Positions 8,019 through 16,326 are shown, counted from the stretch's first letter. The stretch: 64,000 nt of DNA from Bosea sp. Tri-49 (GCF_003952665.1 NZ_CP017946.1:5165001-5229000), one strand, 5' to 3'. Program-made: numbers and translations. The notes: generated from the sequence alone by a model not told the origin.

Positions 8019-9695
8019 CTATTGCTGGCCCTTCTTGATCGCTTCATCGATAATCTTCGACACATCGAAGCTTCCGCCGCCTTGGGCCGGAGGAAAGTCG
8101 ATCAAGGTCTGCAGATGTTCCTTCAGCTTCTCGCTAATCGGCGCGAATTGCCACGACACCTTCTGCAGCAGGTGGCCATAGGCATCGACTGAATCGTAGC
8201 TCTCGAAAGGGTCCATCCGGATATTGAAGACGAGAGGCTTCCCGAGCTTTTTCGGTGTGCCGTAATAGTTCTCGCTCGTGATGAAGTGCCACTTCCACGG
8301 GCCGAAGCGAACGGCCGCGACGTTGGATTCGTTATAGAAAATGTAGAACTCCCGCTTGGATTCCGGTGTCTTTGCTCTCCAGTAGTCGAGATTGTTCAGA
8401 CCATCGAGATACCATTTCGACTGGCCCTTGAGGCGGTCGGCAAGATCAGCAACACCCGCCGCGGCGGCGAGGCTCGCATGCAAGTCTTCGTGAGTCTGAA
8501 TCCCGTTCAGAACTTGCCCCGCCGGGATCTGACCTGGCCAGCGGATCATGCAGGGCACTCGAACGCCGCCTTCATAAGTCGTCATCTTTTCGCTGCGGAA
8601 GGGTGTGGTGGCGCCATGGGGCCATGACGAGTGCTCGGGACCATTGTCGGTGGTGTAGACGACGACCGTGTTCTGGGTCAGGCCATTGTCGTCGAGCCAC
8701 TTAAGCACGGTGCCCATATCGCGATCATGCTGGAGCATGCCACTGCCATGGATATCCGCCTCTGAGGTGAACTTCTCGGCGAGATAGCGGTCTGCTTCAG
8801 ATAGGCGCGTATAGAGGTGCATGCGGCTGGTGTTCAGCCAGACGAAGAATGGCTTGTTGGCGTCGCGGTTCTTCTTCATGAAGTCGAAGGCGCGCGGTAT
8901 GACCTCCGCAGCGTCGAAATTCTCCATGCGCTTGGCCGTTAGCGGGCCCGTGTCCCGGATGCGCTGTTTGCCGACCTTGCCGAAGCGAGGATCGACCGTC
9001 GGATCATCAGTGTCGGTTGCGACGCAGTCGAGAACGCCGCGCGTTCCGAACTTCTTCTCAAAATCGGGGCCGTACTTTTCGGCCCAAGCCTTGTAGTCCC
9101 GCTGCTCGGATTCCTCTTGGGTATTGAGGTGATAGAGGTTGCCAAAGAACTCGTCGAACCCGTGAACGGTCGGCAGATGTTCATTATTGTCGCCAAGATG
9201 GTTCTTGCCGAACTGGCCTGTGGCGTAACCCTGCGCCTTCATCGTGTCGGCGAGGGTAGGTGTCCCTGCTTTCAATCCAAGCTTGTCGCCAGGCAGCCCA
9301 ACCGTCGTCATGCCGCAGCGGATCGGATAGGAACCGGTGATGAACGCCGCTCGACCGGCGGTGCAGCTCGGCTGCGCGTAGTGATCGACGAACATCGCCC
9401 CCTCCTTGGCGATGCGATCGAGATTCGGCGTGCGATAACCCATGACGCCGAGGCCATATGCGCTGAGATTTTGCCAGCCGACGTCGTCGCCGAAGATAAC
9501 CAGGATATTCGGCCGCTGGCCAGCGGCTGCAGCAGGCTGCTGGGCGTGAGCTGGGCCGAAGACAGCGTCTTTTCCCAAAGCTGTTCCGGCGGCTAGCGTC
9601 GTTCCTGCAAGTAGCAAGCTGCGGCGGCTGGGGAGATGAAGGGCCCTTTCATCATGGTCATCGACGACAGAGGTAGGGCTGATTTCGCTGTTCAT
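8019..9695 (-). CDS. Arylsulfatase, Tat-exported
   Basis: This 558-residue sulfatase hydrolyses a sulfate ester in the periplasm. The N-terminus has twin arginines ([15 protein letters not shown], about 23-37) and an AHA cleavage region near 49-52, a Tat signal. Metal ligands Asp70 and Asp71 lie in FGDDVGW. The formylglycine motif is CTAGR (Cys111), of the CxAxR type rather than the commoner CxPx[10 protein letters not shown] carries the second metal-site residues. Cys111 must be oxidised by a formylglycine-generating enzyme or anaerobic maturase; none is encoded nearby. The gene looks richer in A+T than its neighbours and is followed upstream by an A+T-rich gap, so it may be a late arrival. 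Confidence 0.9.
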   Translation of the reverse strand: MNSEISPTSVVDDHDERALHLPSRRSLLLAGTTLAAGTALGKDAVFGPAHAQQPAAAAGQRPNILVIFGDDVGWQNLSAYGLGVMGYRTPNLDRIAKEGAMFVDHYAQPSCTAGRAAFITGSYPIRCGMTTVGLPGDKLGLKAGTPTLADTMKAQGYATGQFGKNHLGDNNEHLPTVHGFDEFFGNLYHLNTQEESEQRDYKAWAEKYGPDFEKKFGTRGVLDCVATDTDDPTVDPRFGKVGKQRIRDTGPLTAKRMENFDAAEVIPRAFDFMKKNRDANKPFFVWLNTSRMHLYTRLSEADRYLAEKFTSEADIHGSGMLQHDRDMGTVLKWLDDNGLTQNTVVVYTTDNGPEHSSWPHGATTPFRSEKMTTYEGGVRVPCMIRWPGQIPAGQVLNGIQTHEDLHASLAAAAGVADLADRLKGQSKWYLDGLNNLDYWRAKTPESKREFYIFYNESNVAAVRFGPWKWHFITSENYYGTPKKLGKPLVFNIRMDPFESYDSVDAYGHLLQKVSWQFAPISEKLKEHLQTLIDFPPAQGGGSFDVSKIIDEAIKKGQQ

Positions 9696-9944
9696 GATTC
9701 AACTCCACGGGTGTGAGTTAAGAAGCTCGATCGGCCTTTCAGTACGATATAGCTAATCTTTCCTTTCAGTGTGCTGGCAATGTTGCGAATACCCAGCCAG
9801 GACCATGCTGAAGATCGAGCTACGACGTAGAGTTAAGCAAATATTCGCTGACGAGAAAAGGCAGTATTCGCCGCCCACAGAAACTCGACGGGATGACAAG
9901 GTGGCCCCTGTTTCGATGACTTAGGTCGGATGCGCGTCGTTAAC
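9696..9944. other. A+T-rich gap upstream of the sulfatase gene
   Basis: I see no gene here. The stretch is clearly richer in A+T than the surroundings (for example GATATAGCTAATC near 9747) and probably holds the sulfatase promoter on the minus strand. No convincing -35/-10 pair or operator can be fixed. It leads into a dispersed repeat at 9945. Confidence 0.5.
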
Positions 9945-10140
9945 CCGGCCCGCGCCGCGAGGGGCTGAAGGCGAGCCCAATCCCAAGGGGTGCGCGAGGG
10001 GGCCGGATGCGGCAGCCTTCGCCGCTGTATCGAATGTCGATGTCGAGATGCCGAAGCGGCTGATGCTCGCAGCTCTCGAACCCGCGCGCGGTTCTCTGAT
10101 GATGCCTCGCAGGGCTTTCAGGTCTGGCATGACCGAGAGC
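9945..10140 (+). repeat. Dispersed ~195-bp repeat (family C), copy 1
   Basis: This segment, starting CCGCGCCGCGAGGGG and running past GCGGCTGATGCTCGC to TTCAGGTCTGGCATGAC, aligns along its length with the reverse complement of 26285-26485. Long shared blocks include GCCCAAGGGGTGCGCG-like and TCGAATGTCGATGTCGAG. Its first 60 bases recur at 11078-11135. Copies show no coding pattern kept between them. Confidence 0.8.
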
Positions 10141-10260
10141 AACACGGACGATCAGGCCCCTACGCCAGGGGGTATCGATTGCCAGGATGGGAGAGTCAGG
10201 GAAAGCTGAGGTTCACACTGATCCGGGCCTACCGATCAGACGTCGAGACGAGGAAATCGT

Positions 10261-11046
10261 ATGGAGTTTCTCCTGGTCTTCGCGTTTCTCGCGCTGTTCA
10301 GCGCCAGTGCGCTCGCCGGCATGGCTTTGCGGAAACGTCTGCACGAGCATCATCTGACCAGCGAGAACATGGATTCGATCAGGCTCGTGACCGGCCTGAT
10401 GGTCACCTTCGCCGCGCTCATCCTCAGCCTGCAATTGTCGACGACCCGGACGCGTTTCGACGTCTCGAGCGGCAACCGTTCCACTTATGCCGCGCGCCTT
10501 GCCAATCTCGATCAATGCCTGCGCATTTTCAAAACGGCAGCCGACCCGACCAGGCTGAAACTCCAACAATACACGGCTGCAGTGATCGCAAGCACATGGC
10601 CTCGCGAAGCGGCGCCTGTGGTCGCCGGCATGCCCGATACGCGCGGCATGGCCGTCCGCGGCGAGGATCGGAACCTGGCGCAGTTGATGAGCGATATCGG
10701 AGCGGACGTGGACGCCCTGCCAACCACGGGCCTTGAACATTCTGCGACCCGCTGCCGTGCAGCCTACGCCGATGTCATATCCGCAAGATGGAGCGTCATC
10801 GAGGATGCGAATGCACCATCCGGCGGCTATTTCGTCGGCATTGTGAGTTTCTGGCTCAGCCTGGTCTTCCTGAGCTTCGGCCTGCAGATCCCGCGTCGCG
10901 CGCTCAGCGCCGCCGTCCTGGGGATCGGCGTGCTCTCCGTCTCGACCGTCATGTTCATGATCGTCGACCTTAGCCTGCCCTATCAGGGGGTATTCCACAT
11001 CTCCAGCGCCGCGATGCACGAGGCGCTCGCCGACATGCTGCGATAG
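10261..11046 (+). CDS. Bestrophin-like (DUF4239) membrane protein
   Basis: This 261-residue inner-membrane protein has four predicted transmembrane segments (about 3-22, 43-60, 189-208, 213-235) and a central soluble loop of about 125 residues. The arrangement of two helices, a loop and two helices, with TGLMVTFAALILSLQLSTTRTRFD after the second helix, matches the DUF4239/bestrophin-like family found across proteobacteria. The function of that family is unknown; a chloride-channel-like role is only suggested by name. It starts at ATG 10261 after GAGACGAGG. It stands alone, between two copies of repeat family C. Confidence 0.75.
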   Translation: MEFLLVFAFLALFSASALAGMALRKRLHEHHLTSENMDSIRLVTGLMVTFAALILSLQLSTTRTRFDVSSGNRSTYAARLANLDQCLRIFKTAADPTRLKLQQYTAAVIASTWPREAAPVVAGMPDTRGMAVRGEDRNLAQLMSDIGADVDALPTTGLEHSATRCRAAYADVISARWSVIEDANAPSGGYFVGIVSFWLSLVFLSFGLQIPRRALSAAVLGIGVLSVSTVMFMIVDLSLPYQGVFHISSAAMHEALADMLR

Positions 11047-11077
11047 AGCTGCGATCTCTTCGGGATGACCGCGACCT

Positions 11078-11135
11078 CGCCGGCTTTCGCCGCGAGGATT
11101 TGAAGGCGAGCGCAAGCCCGAGGGGTGCACGGGGC
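11078..11135 (+). repeat. Partial copy of repeat family C
   Basis: CGCCGGCTTTCGCCGCGAGG, then AAGGCGAGCGCAAGCCCGAG and GGGGTGCACGGGGCCGG, match the first 60 bases of the 9945 element and the far end of the 26485 element in the same order. The match stops where homology to the acyl-CoA synthetase gene begins (11142). Confidence 0.65.
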
Positions 11136-11141
11136 CGGTGG

Positions 11142-11301
11142 CGGCCGCGAGGAGATGCTAGCCTCCATGTCCGGCAAGGTCGCGAAATCGTGGCTGCCGG
11201 ACGATGTCGTGCTGGTCGAGGCGAGCCCCGCACATGGCGACGGGTAAGATCTAGAAGACGGCGCTCAGAGAAATGTTCTGGGAGAATCAGCTGCCGGGTG
11301 A
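11142..11301 (+). pseudogene. Broken 3' fragment of an acyl-CoA synthetase gene
   Basis: Bases 11142-11301 align with 7807-7966, the last 53 codons of the intact acyl-CoA synthetase gene. The readable start REEMLASMSGKVAKSWLPDD mirrors [21 protein letters not shown] one-base insertion near 11230 shifts the frame. A CAG codon has become TAG at the position equivalent to Gln525, and one G is lost before the stop. No upstream part of the gene is present, so this is a dead fragment. It lies directly after a partial family C repeat, suggesting that it arrived by recombination between repeats or with a mobile segment. Divergence at the third codon positions shows that it is not recent. Confidence 0.85.
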
Positions 11302-11347
11302 GGGGCGGAGGCGGGAAGTCAGCTACGGGTCGGAAGCCGACGCTCAA

Positions 11348-11689
11348 TCACATCGCATGTTGCGACCAAAGCCGCCCGCTCCAGTAGCGCCGTTCCAGCG
11401 TCTCGCCCTCGGACAGGCTCTCATGCTCGGACAGCGGTTCGTCGGGCAGGGATACGTCGACCATGCGGCTGCCGCGCCGGATGATGGCAATCACGAGCTC
11501 GTCGCCCATGAGCGCGTGCTTGAATGCTTCCAGTGCCATCTCCGCGGTTGGACCATACTCGCCCATCAGGAGGTCGGGGTGAGTATGCCACTCGAACCCC
11601 TCGAAGCCGATCGAGATCAGCCTCTCATCGGTTCGATCGACTGCAAGAACCAGACTTCCAGTCGGGTCTATGTGCGTCTCGACGATCAT
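11348..11689 (-). CDS. Hypothetical protein, 113 aa
   Basis: I do not recognise this protein. It is acidic and soluble, with no signal peptide or membrane segment. It begins MIVETHIDPTGSLVLAVDRTDERLISIGFEG and ends in a charged tail. The alternating hydrophobic pattern suggests a small alpha/beta fold, like many stand-alone immunity- or YbjN-size proteins, but no motif supports a function. The ribosome site before ATG 11689 is weak. It sits between the broken synthetase fragment and a GFA-family gene of the same strand, with short palindromic repeats on both sides, in what looks like an accessory patch. Confidence 0.5.
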   Translation of the reverse strand: MIVETHIDPTGSLVLAVDRTDERLISIGFEGFEWHTHPDLLMGEYGPTAEMALEAFKHALMGDELVIAIIRRGSRMVDVSLPDEPLSEHESLSEGETLERRYWSGRLWSQHAM

Positions 11690-11723
11690 GCCATCAAGAC
11701 GTCACGCCGCCTCATTCAGCGCA

Positions 11724-11757
11724 ATGTCCGCACCGGGTGGAAGACAGACGTTCGCTC
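11724..11757. repeat. Short dispersed palindromic repeat (family D)
   Basis: GTCCGC, then CCGGGTGGAAGACAGACGTT, resembles related copies at about 11322-11345, 12228-12256 and 13994-14024, whose shared core is GGGTCGGAAGC-GAC. Similar short elements are widespread between genes in alphaproteobacteria. This is a diverged copy. Confidence 0.4.
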
Positions 11758-11765
11758 TCAATAGC

Positions 11766-12161
11766 TCAGTCGCGCGGTGGAACGGTGCCGTATTGCGGCA
11801 GGCCGTCTGCGATCTCGTAGTAGTCCCCCTTGTCGGCGACGTAGATATGCAAATTTGCAGTGGTCTCTGTCGGTCCGTCGAAAGCACCCATTGCCACAGC
11901 GATCCAACCTCGATCCGACCGATCCCAGAATAGAGACGATCCGCATATCGAGCAGAAGCCGCGTCGGATGTTCTCCGACGATTGAAACCACGTCAGCTTC
12001 TCCTCGCCGACAATCGTCAAGGCAGTCCTAGGCACATCAGTGGACGCGAAGTGGTGGCCCGAGTGCTTGCGGCACATGCGACAATGGCAGAAGTTAGGAT
12101 CTGGCAGACTGTCAGCCACTGTTAAGGTGACCGCACCACAAAGGCATGAGCCGCTGTGCAT
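11766..12161 (-). CDS. GFA (CENP-V/GFA domain) family protein
   Basis: This 131-residue protein has the two-zinc cysteine pattern of the glutathione-dependent formaldehyde-activating (GFA) superfamily: Cys6 and Cys8 (GSCLCGAV), Cys25/27/30 (CHCRMC), and Cys70 and Cys73 (FCSICGSSLFW). True GFA enzymes speed formation of S-hydroxymethylglutathione, but most members have no assigned activity. The frame stays open upstream to 12224. I chose ATG 12161 because the domain begins there and the upstream extension (rich in Arg, Cys and Ser) is not family-like. A second, more distant GFA-like protein lies at 55061-55597. Confidence 0.8.
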   Translation of the reverse strand: MHSGSCLCGAVTLTVADSLPDPNFCHCRMCRKHSGHHFASTDVPRTALTIVGEEKLTWFQSSENIRRGFCSICGSSLFWDRSDRGWIAVAMGAFDGPTETTANLHIYVADKGDYYEIADGLPQYGTVPPRD

Positions 12162-12227
12162 CCTCGATTCACTCCCGCAGGCGTCTAGTCGGAAAGCATG
12201 GCATCGGGGTTGCGACGTTCGCAAGAG

Positions 12228-12256
12228 CGTCCGCTATGGGTCGGAAGCAGACCTCG
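12228..12256. repeat. Short dispersed palindromic repeat (family D)
   Basis: CGTCCGCTATGGGTCGGAAG continues with CAGACCTCG. It shares the core GGGTCGGAAGC-GAC with copies near 11322-11345 and 13994-14024. Confidence 0.5.
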
Positions 12257-12353
12257 CGAATATCCGTTTTCGGTGGCGAGCTGTCGCGGCAATCGAGCGG
12301 CGGACCTGGCACTCGTTTCCGGCTTGGCGGGACAGGGATCGATGGCGGAGCTT

Positions 12354-12749
12354 TCAGGTCAGGGTCTCGGCGGCGAACACCTTCTGGACGATCTGCCAGC
12401 GCCCATTGAGGTGAAAGCACGACAAGAGGTCGGTCACTTCGCGGGGCGGGATCCGCAGGCGGAGCTTGAGCAGCGCCATGTCGCGGGTGATGGCGATGGA
12501 GAGGATCTGGTCGGCACGCACGCCGCCAGCGTCTTGCGGCGAGGTCAGGCTCCGGACCACATCAAGCCAGGCGGCGACAGGGGTAACCACCACGCTGTTG
12601 CCATCGCCGCGCCGGGTGACCAAGGCGGCAGGGTCGAAGATGGTCGCGAACGTGTCAGCATCCATCGTGTAGGCAGCGTCGAAGTAGGTTTTCGCCAAGG
12701 CGACCAATCCATCTATGTTTCCGGGCGAGGGTGTGTCCTGTAGCGTCAT
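12354..12749 (-). CDS. Nuclear transport factor 2-like (SnoaL-type) protein
   Basis: This 131-residue single-domain protein has the cone-shaped NTF2-like fold pattern: an N-terminal helix pair (GLVALAKTYFDAAYTMDADTFATIFDPAALVTRR), a variable middle, and the C-terminal strands DLLSCFHLNGRWQIVQKVF. Family members are small enzymes or binding modules, and no catalytic set can be named. ATG 12749 follows GAAGGGAATCACC, a good ribosome site, so I prefer it over the start 21 bases further upstream. It is divergent from a LysR gene with a palindrome in the shared gap, the usual sign that the LysR protein controls it. Confidence 0.75.
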   Translation of the reverse strand: MTLQDTPSPGNIDGLVALAKTYFDAAYTMDADTFATIFDPAALVTRRGDGNSVVVTPVAAWLDVVRSLTSPQDAGGVRADQILSIAITRDMALLKLRLRIPPREVTDLLSCFHLNGRWQIVQKVFAAETLT

Positions 12750-12822
12750 GGTGATTCCCTTCAAATCCAACGTCCAGTTGAGTATAAGGGCGATGGCGCA
12801 ATGTTTAATCCACGCGCGCTAA

Positions 12823-12839
12823 TCAGCCTTATAAGCTGA
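12823..12839. promoter_or_regulatory. Candidate LysR operator palindrome
   Basis: TCAGC and GCTGA flank CTTATAA, giving a 17-base dyad that also contains CTTATAAG. It lies 22 bases before the LysR start in the gap shared with the divergent NTF2-like gene. The placement suits autoregulation. Confidence 0.5.
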
Positions 12840-12860
12840 GCTAAGCAATCGAAGGCGACC

Positions 12861-13838
12861 ATGGATCCCTCCCTTCCGTCTGCCGGAGACTTCAACCAGC
12901 TCCGCGCCTTCGTGGCCGTCGCCGGTTCGCTGAACTTCAGCCGGGCGGCCGAGAAGCTCGGAGTGTCATCCTCGGCGCTCAGCCAGATGGTCCGGGCGCT
13001 CGAGGAGCGCGTCGGGGTCAGCTTGTTCAATCGCACCACCCGCAGCGTCTCCCTGACCGAGGCGGGGGCCAAGCTGTTCGAGCGGGTCAAGCCCGCCGTC
13101 GAGGAGCTGGCGGAGGCGCTGGGCGAGACCCGGGAGCGCCGCGCCCATCCTGCCGGGACCGTGCGGGTGCACTGCTTCCGGGCGGCGGCGGACCTCTATC
13201 TGACACCGATTCTTCGTGCCTTCAGCGACGCCTATCCGCAGGTCGTGCTCGACGTCACCCTCGACGACGCCGTCGTGAACATCGTGGCCGAGGGCTATGA
13301 CGTCGCCATCCGCCTCGGGGAGGTGATCGACAAGGACCTCATAGCGGTGAAGCTCGGCCCGGACCTGCGCCAGACCGCGGTCGCCTCGCCCGACTATCTC
13401 GCCCGGCACGGGACGCCGGCCCATCCGCGCGACCTTCTCGGCCATCGCTGCATCGGCTGGCGCTGGCCGGGGCAGAAGACGCCGTACAAATGGGAGTTCA
13501 TGGAGAACGGCAAATGGTTCGAGGTCGCCATCGACGGCCCCCTGATCTCCAACACGAAGGACTTCGGGGTACAGGCGGCGGTCGACGGGGTCGGCATCGC
13601 ATTCGCCAGCCAGCAGCTGATCGCGCCCCACATCGCCGAGGGTCGCCTCGTCGCGCTGCTCGAGACCTGGTCCGCCCCTTTTCCCGGCTACTACCTCTGC
13701 TATCCGGCCCAGCGGCAGATGGCGCCGCCGCTCCGCGCCGTGATCGACACCATCCGCGGCGGCCTGCGCGCGAGCAACGGCATCGAGACGGCGGCGATCG
13801 GCTCGGCTGTTCCGCGAGGTTTACGCCCACACCCGTAA
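12861..13838 (+). CDS. LysR family transcriptional regulator
   Basis: This 325-residue regulator has an N-terminal winged helix-turn-helix (about 10-68; FNQLRAFVAVAGSLNFSRAAEKLGVSSSALSQMVRALEERVGVSLFNRTTRSVSLTEAG). The effector domain begins near GTVRVHCFRAAADLYLTPILRAFSDAYPQVVLDV. It resembles the large CrgA/DsdC-like group controlling a divergent neighbour. The C-terminal 25 residues after the effector domain (SNGIETAAIGSAVPRGLRPHP) look unlike the family and may reflect an old frameshift or read-through into intergenic DNA. The likely target is the NTF2-like gene. Confidence 0.9.
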   Translation: MDPSLPSAGDFNQLRAFVAVAGSLNFSRAAEKLGVSSSALSQMVRALEERVGVSLFNRTTRSVSLTEAGAKLFERVKPAVEELAEALGETRERRAHPAGTVRVHCFRAAADLYLTPILRAFSDAYPQVVLDVTLDDAVVNIVAEGYDVAIRLGEVIDKDLIAVKLGPDLRQTAVASPDYLARHGTPAHPRDLLGHRCIGWRWPGQKTPYKWEFMENGKWFEVAIDGPLISNTKDFGVQAAVDGVGIAFASQQLIAPHIAEGRLVALLETWSAPFPGYYLCYPAQRQMAPPLRAVIDTIRGGLRASNGIETAAIGSAVPRGLRPHP

Positions 13839-13993
13839 TGCGAGGCGCACCGTCGCCGAGCACATCAACAAGCGTTCTCCAAAACCTCGACGGGGCCGAT
13901 TGCTTTTCCCGGCAGCGTGACCGGCGGGAGTTGTCATGTCGCTGACGGCTGGAGCGCCTTGGGCGTCCGAGAAGGCTTGCAGTGGCAAGCTGC

Positions 13994-14024
13994 TAGTCTG
14001 CAATGGGTCAGAAGCGGAAGTTCC
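13994..14024. repeat. Short dispersed palindromic repeat (family D)
   Basis: TAGTCTGCAATGGGTCAGAA continues with GCGGAAGTTCC. It is the copy closest to the tRNA genes and shares its core with those near 11322-11345 and 12228-12256. Confidence 0.5.
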
Positions 14025-14090
14025 CAAAAATCTGCCTCGATCGGGCAGACCCAGAGATGCAAAAGATCGCGCTAGGCTACATGGGGAGCG

Positions 14091-14165
14091 TGGCTGGGGC
14101 GCCAGGATTCGAACCTGGGAATGGCGGTACCAAAAACCGCTGCCTTACCGCTTGGCGACGCCCCA
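14091..14165 (-). tRNA. trnQ: tRNA-Gln (anticodon TTG)
   Basis: Read on the minus strand, a 75-base cloverleaf with encoded CCA is clear. The acceptor TGGGGCG pairs with CGCCCCA, the D arm is GCCAAGCGGTAAGGC, and the anticodon arm GCGGT-TTTTGGT-ACCGC puts TTG at the anticodon. The T arm is CCAGG-TTCGAAT-CCTGG. The acceptor beginning with T opposite A is normal for bacterial tRNA-Gln. Confidence 0.96.
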
Positions 14166-14343
14166 ATCTGCGCTGCCTTCTAGAGCGCGTCGCGAGCGCG
14201 TGCAACATCGGATCGCGCAGGCAAGCTCTCGATTGCGGGGGCAGCGGCATTGATCCGGCGCCCTTCGAAAAGATTGCACATCGCCATAGCCTTGGCTGTT
14301 GCGCTGCGGCGGCCGGCTGGCTATAAGCCGGCCACCAGTTGAT

Positions 14344-14420
14344 CGGAGTGTGGCTCAGCCTGGTAGAGCACCTCGTTCGGGACGAGGGGGTCGCAGGTTC
14401 AAATCCTGCCACTCCGACCA
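14344..14420 (+). tRNA. trnP: tRNA-Pro (anticodon CGG)
   Basis: A 77-base cloverleaf with encoded CCA is clear. The acceptor CGGAGTG pairs with CACTCCG, the D arm is GCTCAGCCTGGTAGAGC, and the anticodon arm CCTCG-TTCGGGA-CGAGG gives CGG. The T arm is GCAGG-TTCAAAT-CCTGC. It lies 178 bases from tRNA-Gln on the opposite strand. Confidence 0.96.
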
Positions 14421-14555
14421 AAATTTCCCGCGCTATCCAGAGTACTGCGAGACAGCCCTTCGGGGCTTCCTACCTGCTTGCCGGTGTAGCCGGCGGTTCA
14501 AGCATCCGCCTGCGCTGGTTCGTGGTGCGCGCTTCGCCCAAGATCGGCGGCCCTG

Positions 14556-16022
14556 TCAGGCGGCCCGGATCCGCCCCAGGAAGTCGGCGACTTCGGTGTC
14601 GAGATCGGCCGATTGGCTCGAGAGCACATCCGCGGAATCCGCGACATGATTCGCAGCCTCACCGGTTTCCTCGGCGACGCGGCTGACGATGTCGATATGC
14701 CCACCGGCGGTGACCGTCTCGGTCGCCGCGCGCCTGACGTTCTCGGCGATCCCGGCTGTGGCCACGTTCTGCTTCTCCACCACTGCTGCGACCGCGCCCG
14801 AGATCTGGTTGAGCGTGTCGATGGTCACCGTCATCGCGTCGATCGCCTTGATCGCATCGGCGCCCGAGAGGCTGATCGCGTCGATCTGGCTCTGGATCTG
14901 CTCGGTCGCCCGCCAGGTCTCGTCGGCGAGCCCCTTGATCTCATGCGCGACGACGGCGAAGCCTCCGCCCATATTGCCGATCCTGGCGGCCTCGATCGAA
15001 GCGTTGAGCGCCAGCAGATTGGTATGCCGGGCGATGGTCGAGATTACATTGGTGACGCTGCCGATCTCATGCACCTTGCGCGACAAGTCGCCGACCCGGT
15101 CGAGCACGGTAAGCGCCTGCTGGGTGGCGTCGCCGACGAGTTGAGCCGCCCCGTTCACCTGGCGATCGACCTCAGTGAAGGAACTGGCGAGCTCCGACGT
15201 CGCTTCGGTGATGGCGATGACGTTCGCGGACGACTGACGCGAGGCTTTCGATGCAGCGCTCGAGCGCTGCGAGACCTCGACGGCGCCGTTGCGCATCTGC
15301 TCGGATGCGGCCCGCAGGGACGCGATCGATGCGATGACGGCTCGTGCGATGCCTGCGATCTTGCGTTCGAACTCGTTGGCGAGGTCGTGCAGGATGCGGC
15401 GCCGTTCATGTGCCGCCTGCGCCGTCGTCGTCGCCACATCCTTGCGGGCTTCGTCGGCGATCGCCCTGGCTGCGTCCGCCTCGGCGCGCTCGCGCTCGGA
15501 TTCTTCGACCGCCTGCCGGAGCGACCAGACGATCCAGCTCAATGCCCCAGCCTGGACCGCGACGATGGCGCCGTGCAGGAAGGCGCGCCGAATGTCGTTG
15601 CCGCCGGGAAACACGCCGGCCGAATAGACAAGGCTCAGCGTCAGGTGATGGGCGCTGATCGCAAGCGTCGCCGGCAGGAAGATGCGCCAGTCGAGCCAGC
15701 CGACCAGCACCGCCAGCATGGCGAAGAAGTACATATGCAGGTCGGCCTGATAGGGATGGCCGGCGAAGCCATAGACCAGCAGCATGACCTGGCCGACCAG
15801 AGCGATGCTGGTGATCTGCCGTGTGACCCAGCCGATGCGATCGAGCCGCCAGGCGAGCGTCCCCAGGATCGCGAGCGCGGCCCCGGCGGCCGAGATCGTC
15901 GTCGCATGCGGCGCCCCGTCGGGCGGGATGCCGATCTGGAGCAAGGCTGAGTTCGCCCACAGAATTGCGATCAGGAGCCTGGCGAAGCGTATGCGGAGAC
16001 GTTCGACCTCACCCACGAACAA
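14556..16022 (-). CDS. Methyl-accepting chemotaxis protein
   Basis: This 488-residue chemoreceptor has an unusual front end. About six closely packed hydrophobic segments (roughly 12-33, 40-60, 68-88, 95-110, 112-135, 150-168) replace the usual periplasmic sensor between two helices. A cytoplasmic coiled coil follows, with the signalling domain (about 215-485) whose hairpin tip reads HTNLLALNASIEAARIGNMG (333-352). The protein should couple CheA/CheW to a signal sensed within the membrane, such as lipid state or respiration. There is no obvious C-terminal CheR-binding pentapeptide. The upstream small gene overlaps its start by 14 bases, so the two are probably co-transcribed. Confidence 0.9.
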   Translation of the reverse strand: MFVGEVERLRIRFARLLIAILWANSALLQIGIPPDGAPHATTISAAGAALAILGTLAWRLDRIGWVTRQITSIALVGQVMLLVYGFAGHPYQADLHMYFFAMLAVLVGWLDWRIFLPATLAISAHHLTLSLVYSAGVFPGGNDIRRAFLHGAIVAVQAGALSWIVWSLRQAVEESERERAEADAARAIADEARKDVATTTAQAAHERRRILHDLANEFERKIAGIARAVIASIASLRAASEQMRNGAVEVSQRSSAASKASRQSSANVIAITEATSELASSFTEVDRQVNGAAQLVGDATQQALTVLDRVGDLSRKVHEIGSVTNVISTIARHTNLLALNASIEAARIGNMGGGFAVVAHEIKGLADETWRATEQIQSQIDAISLSGADAIKAIDAMTVTIDTLNQISGAVAAVVEKQNVATAGIAENVRRAATETVTAGGHIDIVSRVAEETGEAANHVADSADVLSSQSADLDTEVADFLGRIRAA

Positions 16023-16326
16023 GGCTCCTCACCTGACGGATGCATGATTGGGCGAGGGAGCCGTCCACCACGAGCCAGGCCCCCGAGCGATAGAGAGAGA
16101 GCGCGTAGTCGCTGCCATCGCCGATGCTGATCGCGACCGCGGCGGCTGTGTCCAGCTGGAGGATGCTGCCTCCGGCCTGCGAGACCGCCCGCGCCATCTC
16201 GGGCGAAGAGGTTCCCGCGGGGAAAAAGGCGGCGATGGGCTGCCCTGGAACCGGCCAGGCGGCGATGGAAAAGGCGCCTAGCGCCATGACCAGGCTGACG
16301 ATCAGGCCGAAGCCGATCTCACGCAT
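16009..16326 (-). CDS. Hypothetical secreted or anchored protein, 105 aa
   Basis: The N-terminus MREIGFGLIVSLVMALGAFSIAAWPVPG is a signal peptide or single membrane anchor. The remaining 75 residues form a small exported domain ending CIRQVRSLVRG. I do not recognise a family, although the pattern SGAWLVVDGSLAQSC resembles short exported modules found beside chemoreceptors or flagellar genes. ATG 16326 is preceded by GGGGGG at a fair distance; a TTG at 16359 is possible but adds residues before the signal. The end overlaps the start of the chemoreceptor gene by 14 bases. That suggests a joint role, for example as an accessory subunit for a receptor that lacks its own periplasmic domain. Confidence 0.6.
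   Translation of the reverse strand: MREIGFGLIVSLVMALGAFSIAAWPVPGQPIAAFFPAGTSSPEMARAVSQAGGSILQLDTAAAVAISIGDGSDYALSLYRSGAWLVVDGSLAQSCIRQVRSLVRG

Noticed and set aside
13805..13919. A protein-like tail out of frame after the LysR gene (REVYAHTRNARRTVAEHINK)
   Set aside because: It could be the true or former end of the LysR protein after a frameshift, or chance. It has no start, no ribosome site and no match I can name, so I did not call it a gene.
14091..14420. tRNA-associated integration hot spot
   Set aside because: Two tRNA genes lie next to an accessory-looking patch, but I find no integrase, no direct repeat of a tRNA 3' end and no excision site.
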